Below, one piece after another: positions 54,501 to 63,622 of a stretch of 64,000 nucleotides of DNA. The stretch is taken from contig NZ_JACEOG010000001.1 in the NCBI RefSeq assembly GCF_013868155.1, positions 1,364,001 through 1,428,000 of the forward strand, read 5' to 3'. Position 1 is the first letter of the stretch; every line of letters begins with the position of its first letter. Made by a program: the position numbers and the translations under genes. The stretch comes from Aeromicrobium phoceense (GTDB lineage: Bacteria; Actinomycetota; Actinomycetes; Propionibacteriales; Nocardioidaceae). The notes below the pieces were generated by a model. That model made no database searches. It had not been told where the DNA came from and saw only the letters and a list, made by a program, of their open reading frames with translations.

Positions 54501-54801
54501 CACCGAGGTGAAGCATCTGCTCGACGTGATCCGTGCCGGCTGTCGCCCGTACGACGAACCAGTAGGTGCGGTCACACGAGTCTTCAACGCGGCAACCGGC
54601 GAAGGCGCCGAGATGGGCAAGTACTCCGCTCTGCTCACCGCGGCCATCCGCTCGATGATCGAGGTCACGGACGAACGCGACCTCGACAGCCTCTTCACCG
54701 ACGGCCCAACCACAGCTCTGAGCCAGGCCATTGGAGGCGTCGAGGACTTCGAGCTGATCGCCTTCCTGGCAGTCGTCGATCCAGAGCAGGGGAGCGCATG
54801 A
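51538..54801 (+). CDS. SNF2-type helicase with degenerate PLD-like N-terminus (1087 aa)
   Basis: Residues 1-200 resemble a phospholipase-D-like domain (AASTFSIFAFEALRKELE, EFEIRLRNKLTQRAIAKECADWVRRKVRF, YMPLQGFTTADLGYERG), but no H-x-K catalytic motif is visible. The superfamily 2 motor follows: Walker A DSVGLGKTF at about 274-282, DESH at about 363-366, LSATPVNN, and motif VI QRFGRIDRIG at about 819-828. The C-terminal part is unlike known nucleases. It is an ATP-driven DNA translocase expected to work with the Mod and Res proteins encoded downstream. ATGA overlaps on both sides tie it to the HTH and DUF4391 genes. Confidence 0.85.
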   Translation: MRIIDNVSELLGDDLKGEISPGSKVRIAASTFSIFAFEALRKELEQVGDLEFIFTSPSFVTDRVADKLRKERREFFIPAAGSGESSLYGSEFEIRLRNKLTQRAIAKECADWVRRKVRFRSNSTGNPMQQFAVVDDKAAYMPLQGFTTADLGYERGNAVSNMVHRIDDAPMTSQYVALFDQIWNNPTQLEDVTEAVVEHIASVYAENSPARIYFLILYNLFAEFLDDISDDVLPNDRTGYQETQVWQSLYNFQRDAATGIINKLETYNGCILADSVGLGKTFTALAVIKYYELRNKSVLVLAPKKLSENWTNYNANLTTNIFASDRFNYDVLAHTDLSRTRGESLGIRLDRLNWGNYDLVVIDESHNFRNADYAEEKESRYQRLMRQVIREGVKTKVLMLSATPVNNRFNDLKNQLQLAYEGESENLSERLKLSSSVEMVFRDAQKVFNEWSKLDPGERTTDRILKMLDFDFFELLDSVTIARSRKHIQAFYDTTEIGAFPERLPPVSIRAPLTDLAGIATFNEIFEQIQALNLAVYTPLAYVFPSRIGKYEDLYNVKGGTARSNLGQVGREQGLKQLMTVNLLKRLESSVEAFRLTLGKIEGAVDKTLGRLEARAGAMAELDVDFAKLDLDVEDDANVEALTFGENIKIDLADIDVEAWQRDLWNDRETLRELLEEMEKVTPDHDVKLQELRQLVENKAANPINTENRKVLIFSAFADTARYLFRELSPSLANAGLESAIITGGAHAAKTTLGPGHDFQQVLTLFSPRSKQRHLTMPKETAEIDVLIGTDVISEGQNLQDCDYLVNYDIHWNPVRIIQRFGRIDRIGSTNAQIQLVNFWPDLSLDEYINLKERVENRMVIADLAGVGDDNILDPASADAAYRKEQLRKLQDEVIELEDVRAGVSITDLGLNDFRMDLLGYISEHGALDTLPKGLHAVIPSDRAKGLKPGVIFALRNVDADETIDRGNRLHPHYLVYLDEAGSVIADHTEVKHLLDVIRAGCRPYDEPVGAVTRVFNAATGEGAEMGKYSALLTAAIRSMIEVTDERDLDSLFTDGPTTALSQAIGGVEDFELIAFLAVVDPEQGSA

Positions 54802-55499
54802 CGGCGCTTCTCTATCGGTGGCCCAAAGCGTCCCAGTTCGGACGGGTCGTGCCGAAGACCAAGTTCTACGAGAACGCCAGCCTCGGATCAACGGTGAAGG
54901 ACCGATTCGTCTCCGACGTACGGCGGATCACCTGGGCCTACAAGCTTGCCGAGTCCACGATCAAGCTCCCGGGCAGCGCCGAGGTTCCGGAGATCCAGGT
55001 CTTCGAGATCGAAGCGAAGGAGGAGGACGTCGCGGAGGGCGTCCTCGCGGCGATCGACAAGGCAGTCCGTACGCCGATCATCTTTGAGATCAGCCGGGGG
55101 GAGGACGGCGACGGATCCATCCGCATGGTCGCGGCCCACAAGCAACTCGGCACCGGTGCCCCCAAGCTGGGCCCCTACTTCAGCACCGCCTGGCAACCGG
55201 CCTCAGGCGACCGAGTCCCGCTCCCAACGGCCATCGACTTGATGGGCATGTACACGGCACTTCTTGAGCCGCTGACGCCCGTCGCGGGGCGCGCTGGCGA
55301 AAATGTGTCGGACGTCGTCGGCAGACTTACGACCGTTCGGTCACTCGAGCGTGAGATCGCCGCCTTGGAGCGCAAGCTCCGGAACGAACCGCAACTCAAC
55401 CGCAAGGTCGAGCTGCGCCGAACCTTGAAGACCAAGCAAGCCGCACTCGTGGATCTGACGAGTGCCACCGAAGGCCCCGCCGCGGGCAACAGGAACTGA
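54798..55499 (+). CDS. DUF4391 protein (233 aa)
   Basis: The N-terminal part TKFYENASLGSTVKDRFVSDVRRITWAYKLAESTIKL and EIQVFEIEAKEEDV, IIFEISRGE, RMVAAHKQL match DUF4391. The C-terminus has a short coiled coil (VRSLEREIAALERKLRNEPQ). DUF4391 proteins commonly lie between a helicase and a type III methyltransferase; function not established, probably an adaptor. ATGA overlap with the helicase and 8 nt before mod. Confidence 0.8.
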   Translation: MTALLYRWPKASQFGRVVPKTKFYENASLGSTVKDRFVSDVRRITWAYKLAESTIKLPGSAEVPEIQVFEIEAKEEDVAEGVLAAIDKAVRTPIIFEISRGEDGDGSIRMVAAHKQLGTGAPKLGPYFSTAWQPASGDRVPLPTAIDLMGMYTALLEPLTPVAGRAGENVSDVVGRLTTVRSLEREIAALERKLRNEPQLNRKVELRRTLKTKQAALVDLTSATEGPAAGNRN

Positions 55500-55507
55500 G
55501 GAACACC

Positions 55508-57508
55508 GTGGAGAAACTTCGAATGACGTCGCCCGACCTGACGGCGAGCAACGTCGCCAAGATCGCTGAATTGTTCCCGGGCGTCATCACAGAGTCGGTC
55601 GACGCGGAGGGGAACGCCGTCAGCGCGGTCGACTTCGATCTGCTCCGACAGGAGCTTTCGGATCACGTGGTGGAGGGCCCGCAGGAGCGGTACCAGCTCG
55701 ACTGGCCGGGGAAGCGTGCGGCCTGGTTCGCAGCCAACGCGCCGATCGCTAAGACGCTCCGGCCGGTTCGAGACGAGTCGGTTGACTTCGACACGACCAA
55801 GAATCTCTTTATCGAGGGTGACAACCTCGAAGGCCTCAAGTTGCTGCAGGAGTCCTACCTGGGGCGCATCAAGCTCATCTACATCGATCCGCCGTACAAC
55901 ACTGGCAATGACTTCGTGTACGCCGACACCTTTGCCGCCAGCAGGGCTGAAGAGCTGCGCCGGTCGGGACAAGTCACCGACGACGGCGTACCGCTCGTCT
56001 CCAACACCAGCGCGAACGGGCGGTTCCACTCTGACTGGCTGAGCATGATGTTCCCGCGACTGAAGCTCGCTAGGAACCTCCTGGCCGATGACGGCGTACT
56101 GGTGGTCTCAATCGACGAGAACGAGCACGCGAACCTCATCAACCTTGGGACAGAGGTCTTCGGGACCGACGCATACGTCGGCGAAATTGTGCTCAAGAAC
56201 AGCAGCAAAAACGACCAGAGCTACATCTCGATGCAGCACGAGTACATCGTCTTCTTCGTCAAGAACAAGGCCGCGAATCCCGGCGACTGGACCGAGCGCA
56301 AGGCTGGCCTGGAGAAGATTTACGCCGCGTTCGAAGGCTTCAAGAAGACTCACGGAACCGACTGGGCGGCGATCAACGCCGCTGCCAAGCAGTGGTACCA
56401 AGGTTTCACGGACAGCGATCCGGTATCCGGGAGCAAGCACTACAACTGCATGGACGAGCGCGGCGTCTACTTCGCGAGCGATATTTCAGGACCGAACGAT
56501 GGCCAGTACGTGTACGACCTGCCGCATCCGTCGACGGGAGGCATCTGCAAGATGCCGGCATCAGGGTGGCGGTACCCGGAGGACGAAATGACGCGACGTG
56601 TGGCGGAGGGTCGAGTTCACTTCGGTCCAGATCACTCGAGTGTTCCTAAGAACAAGACGTACCTGGCGAACACTGAGACGCAGAGTCTCACGAGCATCCG
56701 CTACGTGGATGGCCGTGCCGCCTCGAAGCGATTGGCCTCGCTCTTCGGCGAAAAGGTGTTCACGAACCCGAAGGACGAACTCCTCCTGCGGGATATCTAT
56801 CGAGCCGTCGGAGTCTCGGACGGCGACGTTGTCCTGGACATGTTCTCTGGATCCGGGTCCGCGCTTCACGCCGTCTGGGAGCTGAACCTTACGTCGGGGA
56901 ACAGTGCTCAGTTCATCGGAATTCAGGTCGCCGAGGAGCTGAACGAGACCCTCAAGACGGCCAAGGGTGCGGCAAAGCAGGTCACCACCAACGCCATCAA
57001 GTTCCTTGCCTCGCTGGGGCGGCCCTCCACCGTCGCCGAGATCGGCAAGCAGCGTCTCCTCTTGGCAAGTACGAAGGTACGAGGGCAGGCGCCGATGATG
57101 GATACTGGCTTCCGGGTCCTGAAGGTCGACACGACCAACATGTCGGACGTCCTCCGCACCCCCGACGCGACCGAGCAGCAGGAGCTGGCCGGACTGGAGG
57201 ACAGCGTCAAGCCAGGCCGAACCGCTGAGGACCTGCTTTTCCAGGTCTTGTTGGACTGGGGCCTGGAGGTGACCGTGCCAATCTCGATCGAGAGGATTGA
57301 GGGAAGCGAGGTCTTCTTCGTTGACGACGACGCGCTCGTCGCATGTTTCAGCGAGGACGTGACTCCTGAGGTCGTCCGTGCGCTGGCGAAGCGTGAGCCG
57401 TTGCGTGCGGTATTCCGTGACTCGGGATTCGCGTCTGACGACGCTCGGATCAATGCGGAGCAGATCTTCAAAGAGCTCTCGCCCGCGACCGATGTGAAGG
57501 CGATCTGA
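55508..57508 (+). CDS. type III restriction-modification methyltransferase, Mod-type (666 aa)
   Basis: Beta-class N6-adenine methyltransferase: catalytic motif DPPYNTGND at 127-135 precedes SAM motif FSGSG at 446-450. The long insert between (about 230-390) is the target-recognition region. VVSIDENEHANL is motif VI-like and FIGIQVAEELNE follows motif I. It methylates adenine in an asymmetric site to protect host DNA and gives sequence specificity to Res. GTG start. 5 nt before the Res gene. About the usual length for Mod (600-680). Confidence 0.9.
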   Translation: MEKLRMTSPDLTASNVAKIAELFPGVITESVDAEGNAVSAVDFDLLRQELSDHVVEGPQERYQLDWPGKRAAWFAANAPIAKTLRPVRDESVDFDTTKNLFIEGDNLEGLKLLQESYLGRIKLIYIDPPYNTGNDFVYADTFAASRAEELRRSGQVTDDGVPLVSNTSANGRFHSDWLSMMFPRLKLARNLLADDGVLVVSIDENEHANLINLGTEVFGTDAYVGEIVLKNSSKNDQSYISMQHEYIVFFVKNKAANPGDWTERKAGLEKIYAAFEGFKKTHGTDWAAINAAAKQWYQGFTDSDPVSGSKHYNCMDERGVYFASDISGPNDGQYVYDLPHPSTGGICKMPASGWRYPEDEMTRRVAEGRVHFGPDHSSVPKNKTYLANTETQSLTSIRYVDGRAASKRLASLFGEKVFTNPKDELLLRDIYRAVGVSDGDVVLDMFSGSGSALHAVWELNLTSGNSAQFIGIQVAEELNETLKTAKGAAKQVTTNAIKFLASLGRPSTVAEIGKQRLLLASTKVRGQAPMMDTGFRVLKVDTTNMSDVLRTPDATEQQELAGLEDSVKPGRTAEDLLFQVLLDWGLEVTVPISIERIEGSEVFFVDDDALVACFSEDVTPEVVRALAKREPLRAVFRDSGFASDDARINAEQIFKELSPATDVKAI

Positions 57509-57513
57509 ACTAG

Positions 57514-60500
57514 ATGAAACTTCAGTTCAAGATCCAGCCGTACCAGACCGACGCAGTCGACTCAGTAGTCGAGGTGTTTTCGGGCCAGCCTCGACGTACC
57601 GGACTGTCGTACAAGATCGACCCTGGCAAGGTGAACCCGACTGCCGCGCCGGCCCTGTTCGAGACCAGCACGACTCCCGACTCTGGCCTGCGCAACGCTG
57701 AGATCGAGCTGTCCGCGGCTCAGCTGCTCGCCAACCTTCACCAAGTTCAGAAGTCTCGCAACCTGCCGCTGGCGTCGAAGGTAGCCGACAGCAAGGCCGC
57801 GCCTGGTGCACCCAACCTCGACATCGAGATGGAGACCGGCACTGGCAAGACCTACGTCTACATCAAGACGATCATGGAGTTGAACAAGCGCTACGGGTGG
57901 TCGAAGTTCATCATCGTCGTGCCGTCCGTGGCGATCCGTGAGGGTGTGAAGAAGTCTTTCGACGTCACGGCCGAGCACTTCCAGCAGACCTACGGCACGA
58001 AGCCGCGATCGTTCATCTACAACTCCTCGCAGTTGCATGAGCTCGAGCGATTCAGCTCCGACGCTGGCGTACAGGTCATGATCATCAACATCCAGGCCTT
58101 CAACGCGACGGGCAAGGACAACCGGCGCATCTATGACGTGCTCGACGACTTCCAGTCCCGCAAGCCGATCGATGTGATTAGCGCGAACAGGCCGATCGTC
58201 ATCATCGACGAGCCCCAGAAAATCGGGGCCCCGAAGTCGCTGGAGGCGCTGTCGCGGTTCAACGCCTTGATGGTGCTGCGCTACTCCGCGACCCACAAGG
58301 TCGAGCACACCAAGGTCCACCGGCTCGACGCGCTTGACGCGTACAACCAGAAGCTCGTCAAGAAGATCGCGGTGCGTGGCATCACGGTCAAGGGGCTCGC
58401 TGGGTCGACGGCCTACCTTTACCTCGACGCGATCGAGGTGAAGAAGAGCCAGCCGCCGACTGCCCGTGTCGAGCTGGAGATCCAGACCAAGGGTGGGTCG
58501 ATCAAGCGGCAGCTGAGGCGCGTTACCAAGGGCACTCGGCTTCACGACCTTGCGAACGGCATCGAGGCCTACAAAGATCTCGCGGTGACTGACGTCAGTG
58601 CCATCGACGACAGCATCACGCTGAGCAACGGCGACGTCGTTGTCGCTGGACAGCTCGCTGACCGCGACGTCACCGAGGATACCAAGCGGCGTATCCAGAT
58701 TCGCGAGGTGATCCGCGCGCACATCGACAAGGAACGTGAACTCTTCAGCCAGGACATCAAGGTCCTCTCGCTCTTCTTCATCGATGAGGTCGCCAAGTAC
58801 CGCGACTACGACCGTGAAGACACGCTGGGCGACTACGCCCGACTGTTCGAGGAGGAGTACGCCGCTCTCGTCGAGGAGGTGCTCGGTGAGCTGGATCTCG
58901 ACGGAGCAACAGCGGCCTACAAGAAGTACCTCAACCGGGACAAAGCCCGCGAGGTGCACCAGGGCTACTTCTCGATCGACAAGAAGAGCAAGCGCCTCGT
59001 CGACGGCGACGTGCACAAGACCGGCGACGAGAAGGGACAGTCCAAGGACGTCGCGGCATACGACCTGATCCTCAAGAACAAGGAACGCCTCCTGTCCTTC
59101 GAGGAGCCCGTGCGGTTCCTGTTCTCGCACTCGGCTCTGCGCGAGGGCTGGGACAACCCCAACGTGTTCGTGATGGGCATGCTCAAGAAGAGCGACAACA
59201 CCATCTCTCGCCGGCAAGAGATCGGCCGTGGTCTGCGGCTGGCGGTGGACCAGCATGGCGAGCGCATGGACAACCCCGTCACGGTCCACGACATCAACGA
59301 ACTCACCGTCGTGACCGACGAGTCCTACACCGACTTCGTCGCTGGGCTGCAGAAGGAGATCGCTGAGTCCCTCGCGGCGCGGCCGCGCAAGGCCAGCGTC
59401 AAGTTCTTCACCGGCAAGACGATCCACACCGCGGACGGCGAGTCGATCGTCGAGGAAGCGCTCGCGCAGGCGCTCTACAAGTACCTGGTCAAGAACGACT
59501 ACATCAACGATGACGACACAGTCTCCGACACCTACATCGAGGCCAAGGAGAACGGGACCCTCGCACAGCCGACGTCCGATGTCCTGAAGCCCGTCATCGA
59601 CTTCGTCTGGCCCTTGGTCGACGCACTGTACCTCGACCTGCCCGTCCCTCCAGACGCTCGCAAACCGAAGAAGATCCCGCTCAACGAGGCGAACTTCAAG
59701 AAGAAGGAGTTCCAGGAACTCTGGAACCGGATCAACCACAAGGCCGTCTACCAGGTCGAGTTCGACTCGGCTGAGCTGATTGGCAAGTGCGTGGCATCTC
59801 TCGACACCCACTTGAACGTCGCCGCCATGCAGTACGTCATTCAGGCCGGCCAGCAGCGAGCGTCGCTAGACGCAGACGACTTGGCCAGCGGTGCGGGATT
59901 CGACCTCTCCAAGACGTCAACGCAGACCGAGACCGTGTCCGCGGGGTCTCAGGTGCCGTACGACCTGCTCGGGGAGATCACTGATAAGACCCAGCTCACC
60001 CGGCGCACCGCCGCTGCGATCCTTGGCCGGATCAACCCGAACACCTTCGCCAAGTTCCGACTCAACCCGGAGCAGTTCATCACCGAAGCCGCACGCCTGA
60101 TCAACGAGCAGAAGGCCACGGTCATCGTTGAGCACCTCGCGTACGACACGCTCGAGGACCGCTTCGACACCGCCATCTTCACGGAGAACCAGAGCGCCCA
60201 GGACTTCGCCAAGGCTGGTGAGAAGCTCAAGAAGCACGTGTACGACTACGTCGTCACGGACTCGAAGGTCGAGCGTGACTTCGTAACGGAATTGGATACG
60301 AGCACCGAGGTCGAGGTGTACGCCAAGCTCCCGCGCGGCTTTTTCATCCCGACCCCCGTCGGCAACTACAACCCGGACTGGGCGATCGCGTTCACCGAGG
60401 GATCGGTCAAGCACGTGTACTTCGTCGCCGAGACGAAGGGTTCTTTGTCGACGCTCCAGCTCAAGGGTGTCGAGGAAGCAAAGATCGCGTGTGCCCGGAA

Positions 60501-60594
60501 GTTCTTCGCGGACGTCAACAAGAAGTTCGAAGGCCAGGTGAAGTATGACGTCGCCGACAGCTACTCGAAGTTGATGCAGCTCGTGGTGGGCTGA
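57514..60594 (+). CDS. type III restriction enzyme, Res subunit (1026 aa)
   Basis: Superfamily 2 helicase-nuclease. Walker A METGTGKTYVY is at 106-116 and Walker B IIDEPQKIG at about 230-238. The later motif SHSALREGWDNPNVF is at about 535, and motif VI RQEIGRGLRL at about 567-576. The C-terminal PD-(D/E)xK nuclease has NPDWAIAF with Asp about 955 and AETKG with Glu/Lys about 973/975, so the catalytic set is intact. It cuts unmodified DNA after ATP-driven movement from two head-to-head sites in known type III systems. Last gene of the five-gene operon. Confidence 0.92.
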   Translation: MKLQFKIQPYQTDAVDSVVEVFSGQPRRTGLSYKIDPGKVNPTAAPALFETSTTPDSGLRNAEIELSAAQLLANLHQVQKSRNLPLASKVADSKAAPGAPNLDIEMETGTGKTYVYIKTIMELNKRYGWSKFIIVVPSVAIREGVKKSFDVTAEHFQQTYGTKPRSFIYNSSQLHELERFSSDAGVQVMIINIQAFNATGKDNRRIYDVLDDFQSRKPIDVISANRPIVIIDEPQKIGAPKSLEALSRFNALMVLRYSATHKVEHTKVHRLDALDAYNQKLVKKIAVRGITVKGLAGSTAYLYLDAIEVKKSQPPTARVELEIQTKGGSIKRQLRRVTKGTRLHDLANGIEAYKDLAVTDVSAIDDSITLSNGDVVVAGQLADRDVTEDTKRRIQIREVIRAHIDKERELFSQDIKVLSLFFIDEVAKYRDYDREDTLGDYARLFEEEYAALVEEVLGELDLDGATAAYKKYLNRDKAREVHQGYFSIDKKSKRLVDGDVHKTGDEKGQSKDVAAYDLILKNKERLLSFEEPVRFLFSHSALREGWDNPNVFVMGMLKKSDNTISRRQEIGRGLRLAVDQHGERMDNPVTVHDINELTVVTDESYTDFVAGLQKEIAESLAARPRKASVKFFTGKTIHTADGESIVEEALAQALYKYLVKNDYINDDDTVSDTYIEAKENGTLAQPTSDVLKPVIDFVWPLVDALYLDLPVPPDARKPKKIPLNEANFKKKEFQELWNRINHKAVYQVEFDSAELIGKCVASLDTHLNVAAMQYVIQAGQQRASLDADDLASGAGFDLSKTSTQTETVSAGSQVPYDLLGEITDKTQLTRRTAAAILGRINPNTFAKFRLNPEQFITEAARLINEQKATVIVEHLAYDTLEDRFDTAIFTENQSAQDFAKAGEKLKKHVYDYVVTDSKVERDFVTELDTSTEVEVYAKLPRGFFIPTPVGNYNPDWAIAFTEGSVKHVYFVAETKGSLSTLQLKGVEEAKIACARKFFADVNKKFEGQVKYDVADSYSKLMQLVVG

Positions 60595-61639
60595 TGCCTG
60601 TGTCGTGGCCGGCGTCCGCGACGTCCCTGGCCGCCAACGCGCTTTCGACAGAACTCGGCTTGTAAGAGGCTCCCTGCGGCTTGGGCCACATTGAGTAATC
60701 GATCCGGCCCGAGAGTCTCGGGACACTAGTGTGACCGGAACGAGACCTCGCCCAGTTGTGGTGGGACACGAGGCGAGCCTGGGCCGGCAGGACAACCCCG
60801 TGCCCGATAACAGACGAGACCACTTTGCCCGGGCGCGGACCGCCGCCACGAGCTCGAGAACGAGGTTGCCCTCCAAATCCGCAGCGAATCGTGCGACGGA
60901 GCAGGTCCCGGGTGGCGCTGTTGCTGCCGATTGGATCGATGCTCGACGAGTCAGTCCGTGAGCGGATATTCCGCCGAGTGGTGCTCGGTACCGCGATATC
61001 CAACGCGCGCTCCAGCGCTCGGCGGCGTGACGCCGCGGTCAACAAGCGCTCCGCCGCGATGAGCAATGCAACGACATCCGCAGTTGCCGCAGAGGAGCCC
61101 AAGGCTCCGCCGTTGCCTGGATCACCGACCAAGAGCAGGCGCCACCAGTTGATAACGCGGGTGATGAGGAAGATTCCGACCACGAGTAACAGGCATCCGC
61201 ACGCGGCGCCGTCGCTGCCAGCGATCTCGATCCTCCGGGCAGCTGACACCGGCCCCTCGGCATTGACCCGAGCGGAAGCGACCTCCTTTCGATGCCTGCC
61301 CCGTGCGTAGGCCGGAAGGTCGAGCCAAGGGTGTTTCGGCCACGGTTTTCCCCAACGCCTCGAACCGCACCTTCGAGCCCGCTTGGCTCTTCCCGAAGTA
61401 GAGACACGGGCTTCGCAGATCGGGCAGGTCGCGTTCAGTTCGCTCGGCATCGGAGTTGCCCAAACGAGGGTGGCGAACTGCTCCGATCCGAAGGTCGGAC
61501 ACGCGCAGAGCGGGGTGTTTGCGGTCGGTAGGACGATCCCCGGTCCACGGAGTAAGCGCGAACGTAGTGGCGCGTGCCATTCGGACTACGCCGATAGTGG
61601 CCACGGCGCCGATAGCGACTCAAGAGACTCTGCGGTCCG
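60595..61639. other. 1-kb gap between Res and GmrSD, holding gene remains
   Basis: No intact, well-supported gene. Short ORFs on the plus strand are Arg-rich and lack motifs. The minus strand shows a decayed gene (see 60860-61450). No transposase sequence or terminal repeat was recognised. Confidence 0.5.
60860..61450 (-). pseudogene. decayed zinc-ribbon / membrane protein
   Basis: The ATG at 61450 opens MPSELNATCPICEARV, a zinc-ribbon-like start (CPxC). In another frame the next stretch reads GKSQAGSKVRFEALGKTV, which resembles the rest of such a ribbon (AGKKVRCPxCGK) with both Cys lost. Back in the first frame comes WPKHPWLDLPAYARGRHRKEV and a membrane segment GCLLLVVGIFLITRVINWWRLLL. Switching frames suggests at least two indels. 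The 3' end is not defined. Low certainty. Confidence 0.35.
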
Positions 61640-63430
61640 TCAGAGTGCTTGGTAGTAGGCGCGGATCGTGGCGGCCATAAGCTTCCGCCGCTCGATCAAG
61701 AACTCCTTGTATGTCCCGGCCTCGACGCTGGCGAGCCTCGACGGGATGGCGTTCTCCTCAAGATTCCGGGTCAGGTCATTGACGTCCGTGATCTCGCCGA
61801 GCGTCAGCTTGCCGGACTCGATCTGGGCGCCGATCTCGGCCATGTAAACGGTCGGGGGCTTGTTGCTGATGCTGATGTTGATCGACGTTTCGGTGAGGAC
61901 GAAGTTCGCGACCTGGTTGTAATCCCCGCGGTCGGGGTAGCCGTGCTTCTGCAGGTAGTCCTTGGGCACGATGTGGTGGATGTCGCCGGATTGCTGATGC
62001 ATCGCAGCGATGGTGATGCCCTTGGACAAGAACCCGCGAGCGTTGGTGGTGACCTGAGCTGCAAGGAAGGTCTGGAAGAACGGGCTGACGGTGCTCGTGG
62101 TCTCCAGCGAAGCGGGCAATGCGACCGCCCAGAAGGCGTCGGACAGTTCTGACTCCTCGACCTGCTTGAGGTAGTTCGCGGGTCCTTGCTCGCCGATACG
62201 CCTGATGTCTTGCTCCCACGTGGACTCGAAGCTGCCCGAGTGGCGGCCGGTGAGCATTGACATCACGAACCATCGCTTAACGATCTGCTTCCGCTCGCCT
62301 TCGCTCATGTCCTTGTGCTCGCGCAGGCGGAGGTAGAGGGCGTAGGCGAAGTTGAGAGCGTTCTTGGAGTTGACCATGCCCGGCGTGATGAAGCCCGCGG
62401 ACTTAATGAGCATCAAGAAGTTGTCGAAGTGGTAGTTGTTCACGATCTGAAGCAGCGCGCTCTCGAGTCTGTCGTACGCAACAGGGATGCGCTCTTCGTC
62501 GACCTTCCGTGTCTCTGGGTCGCGCCCAGACAGTTCGCTCACAATGCTCGATGCCTTGCCGCGGCTGAATCCCACGAGGCCTGCGACGCGGATGACGTCG
62601 CTGTACTCCGGGTCGTAAAGGTCCTCCGCCTCGTCCTTTAGCCAGCCGATCGCCTTGAGATACGGGCTGGCGGAGAACTCGTGGTCGTTGCCCTCGATGT
62701 CGGCGTACGCATGTGGTGCGACGGCGAGGTGGCAGAAGTAGTCTACGAGCTTTCGGAGGTTGCGGCCGCGGTCCCCGTAGGTCGCGATCTTGCTCATGGC
62801 GAAGTCGGCGCTGCTGAGCGGGACGCCCTTGGAGTTTATTCGGATGAAGATTTCCGAGACCGTTTCAACGTCGAGATCATCGGCCAGGCCGATGATGCCG
62901 ATCTGGGCGTTCTTGATGCCCTCGAGCCGGGCAAGGTTTGACTCGAACGCCTTCGCGTCGACACCCGGGTTCCGCTCCAAGTATTCGCGAGCGAACGAGA
63001 GTGGCGACTCGGCGTTGAAATAGTTGCTGATATCTGAGATCCATTGCGGGTTCTTGTCGATGACCGGAGTCAGCGTTGCGAACTCCTCGGTGATCGGATT
63101 GAAGGCGATGGTGATTCGGACGGCCTTGTACTTCTTGTTGATCACCTTGAGTCCGGCAACCGCGGCACGGAGCGCGGTGATCCGCTGCTGTCCGTCAATG
63201 AGGATCTGCTGGTGCGCGGCCACCTGCCCGCCCTTGAGCTTGGCGCCGACCGACTGCCACGTGATCAGATAACCGACCGGATACCCCTTGTAGAGCGAGT
63301 CCATTAAGTCGCGAACCTTGATGCTGTCCCAGACGAACGGGCGCTGAAGTTCGGGGATGGCGATGCGATCGCTCTTCACGTCAGCCAGCAATTGCGTGAC
63401 AGCGGACTGCGTCACCGAGTACTTCGCCAT
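61640..63430 (-). CDS. GmrSD-type type IV restriction protein, DUF262 + HNH (596 aa)
   Basis: The N-terminal DUF262 (GmrS-like) domain has IPELQRPFVWD at 25-35 and the DGQQR motif (79-83, in ILIDGQQRITALRAA), an ancient NTP-using ParB-like fold. The C-terminal DUF1524-type HNH nuclease has GDIHHIVPKDYLQKHG at about 483-498, then YNQVANFVLTETSINISISNKPP. Single-chain GmrSD proteins cut DNA with modified (such as glucosylated hydroxymethyl) cytosine from phages. ATG at 63430 has AAGGAG about 9 nt upstream. It lies opposite and next to the type III operon, giving the island activity on unmodified and on modified DNA. Confidence 0.88.
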   Translation of the reverse strand: MAKYSVTQSAVTQLLADVKSDRIAIPELQRPFVWDSIKVRDLMDSLYKGYPVGYLITWQSVGAKLKGGQVAAHQQILIDGQQRITALRAAVAGLKVINKKYKAVRITIAFNPITEEFATLTPVIDKNPQWISDISNYFNAESPLSFAREYLERNPGVDAKAFESNLARLEGIKNAQIGIIGLADDLDVETVSEIFIRINSKGVPLSSADFAMSKIATYGDRGRNLRKLVDYFCHLAVAPHAYADIEGNDHEFSASPYLKAIGWLKDEAEDLYDPEYSDVIRVAGLVGFSRGKASSIVSELSGRDPETRKVDEERIPVAYDRLESALLQIVNNYHFDNFLMLIKSAGFITPGMVNSKNALNFAYALYLRLREHKDMSEGERKQIVKRWFVMSMLTGRHSGSFESTWEQDIRRIGEQGPANYLKQVEESELSDAFWAVALPASLETTSTVSPFFQTFLAAQVTTNARGFLSKGITIAAMHQQSGDIHHIVPKDYLQKHGYPDRGDYNQVANFVLTETSINISISNKPPTVYMAEIGAQIESGKLTLGEITDVNDLTRNLEENAIPSRLASVEAGTYKEFLIERRKLMAATIRAYYQAL

Positions 63431-63622
63431 TCAGGAGCTCCTTGTCGTTGCCATGAACGTTAGTGGCGACCTCTGATGCAGAAGCGGGCATCCCGTTGAT
63501 TCGTTCTGGCGCTCGAGTGATCAGGCGTCGGCGTGATCGACCCTTGACAGCCTGTATAGGCGCTTCGGACTGAGTGATGACTCCGATGTCGTAGAAGCGC
63601 TCGAACTGATCTCGGTGAATAG

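Noticed and set aside
57562-59811. 749-codon minus-strand frame across the Res gene
   Set aside because: Antisense shadow of an intact, motif-rich gene; composition is typical of reverse-frame translation.
51341-60594. DISARM, BREX or Druantia-type system
   Set aside because: No DUF1998, PglZ, BrxC/L or Druantia proteins are present. Mod and Res are clearly type III, so the locus is called an extended type III system.
60756-61310. 184-codon plus-strand ORF after Res
   Set aside because: Low-complexity Arg/Pro/Ser translation lacking motifs; the minus strand shows more protein-like segments (zinc ribbon, membrane helix).
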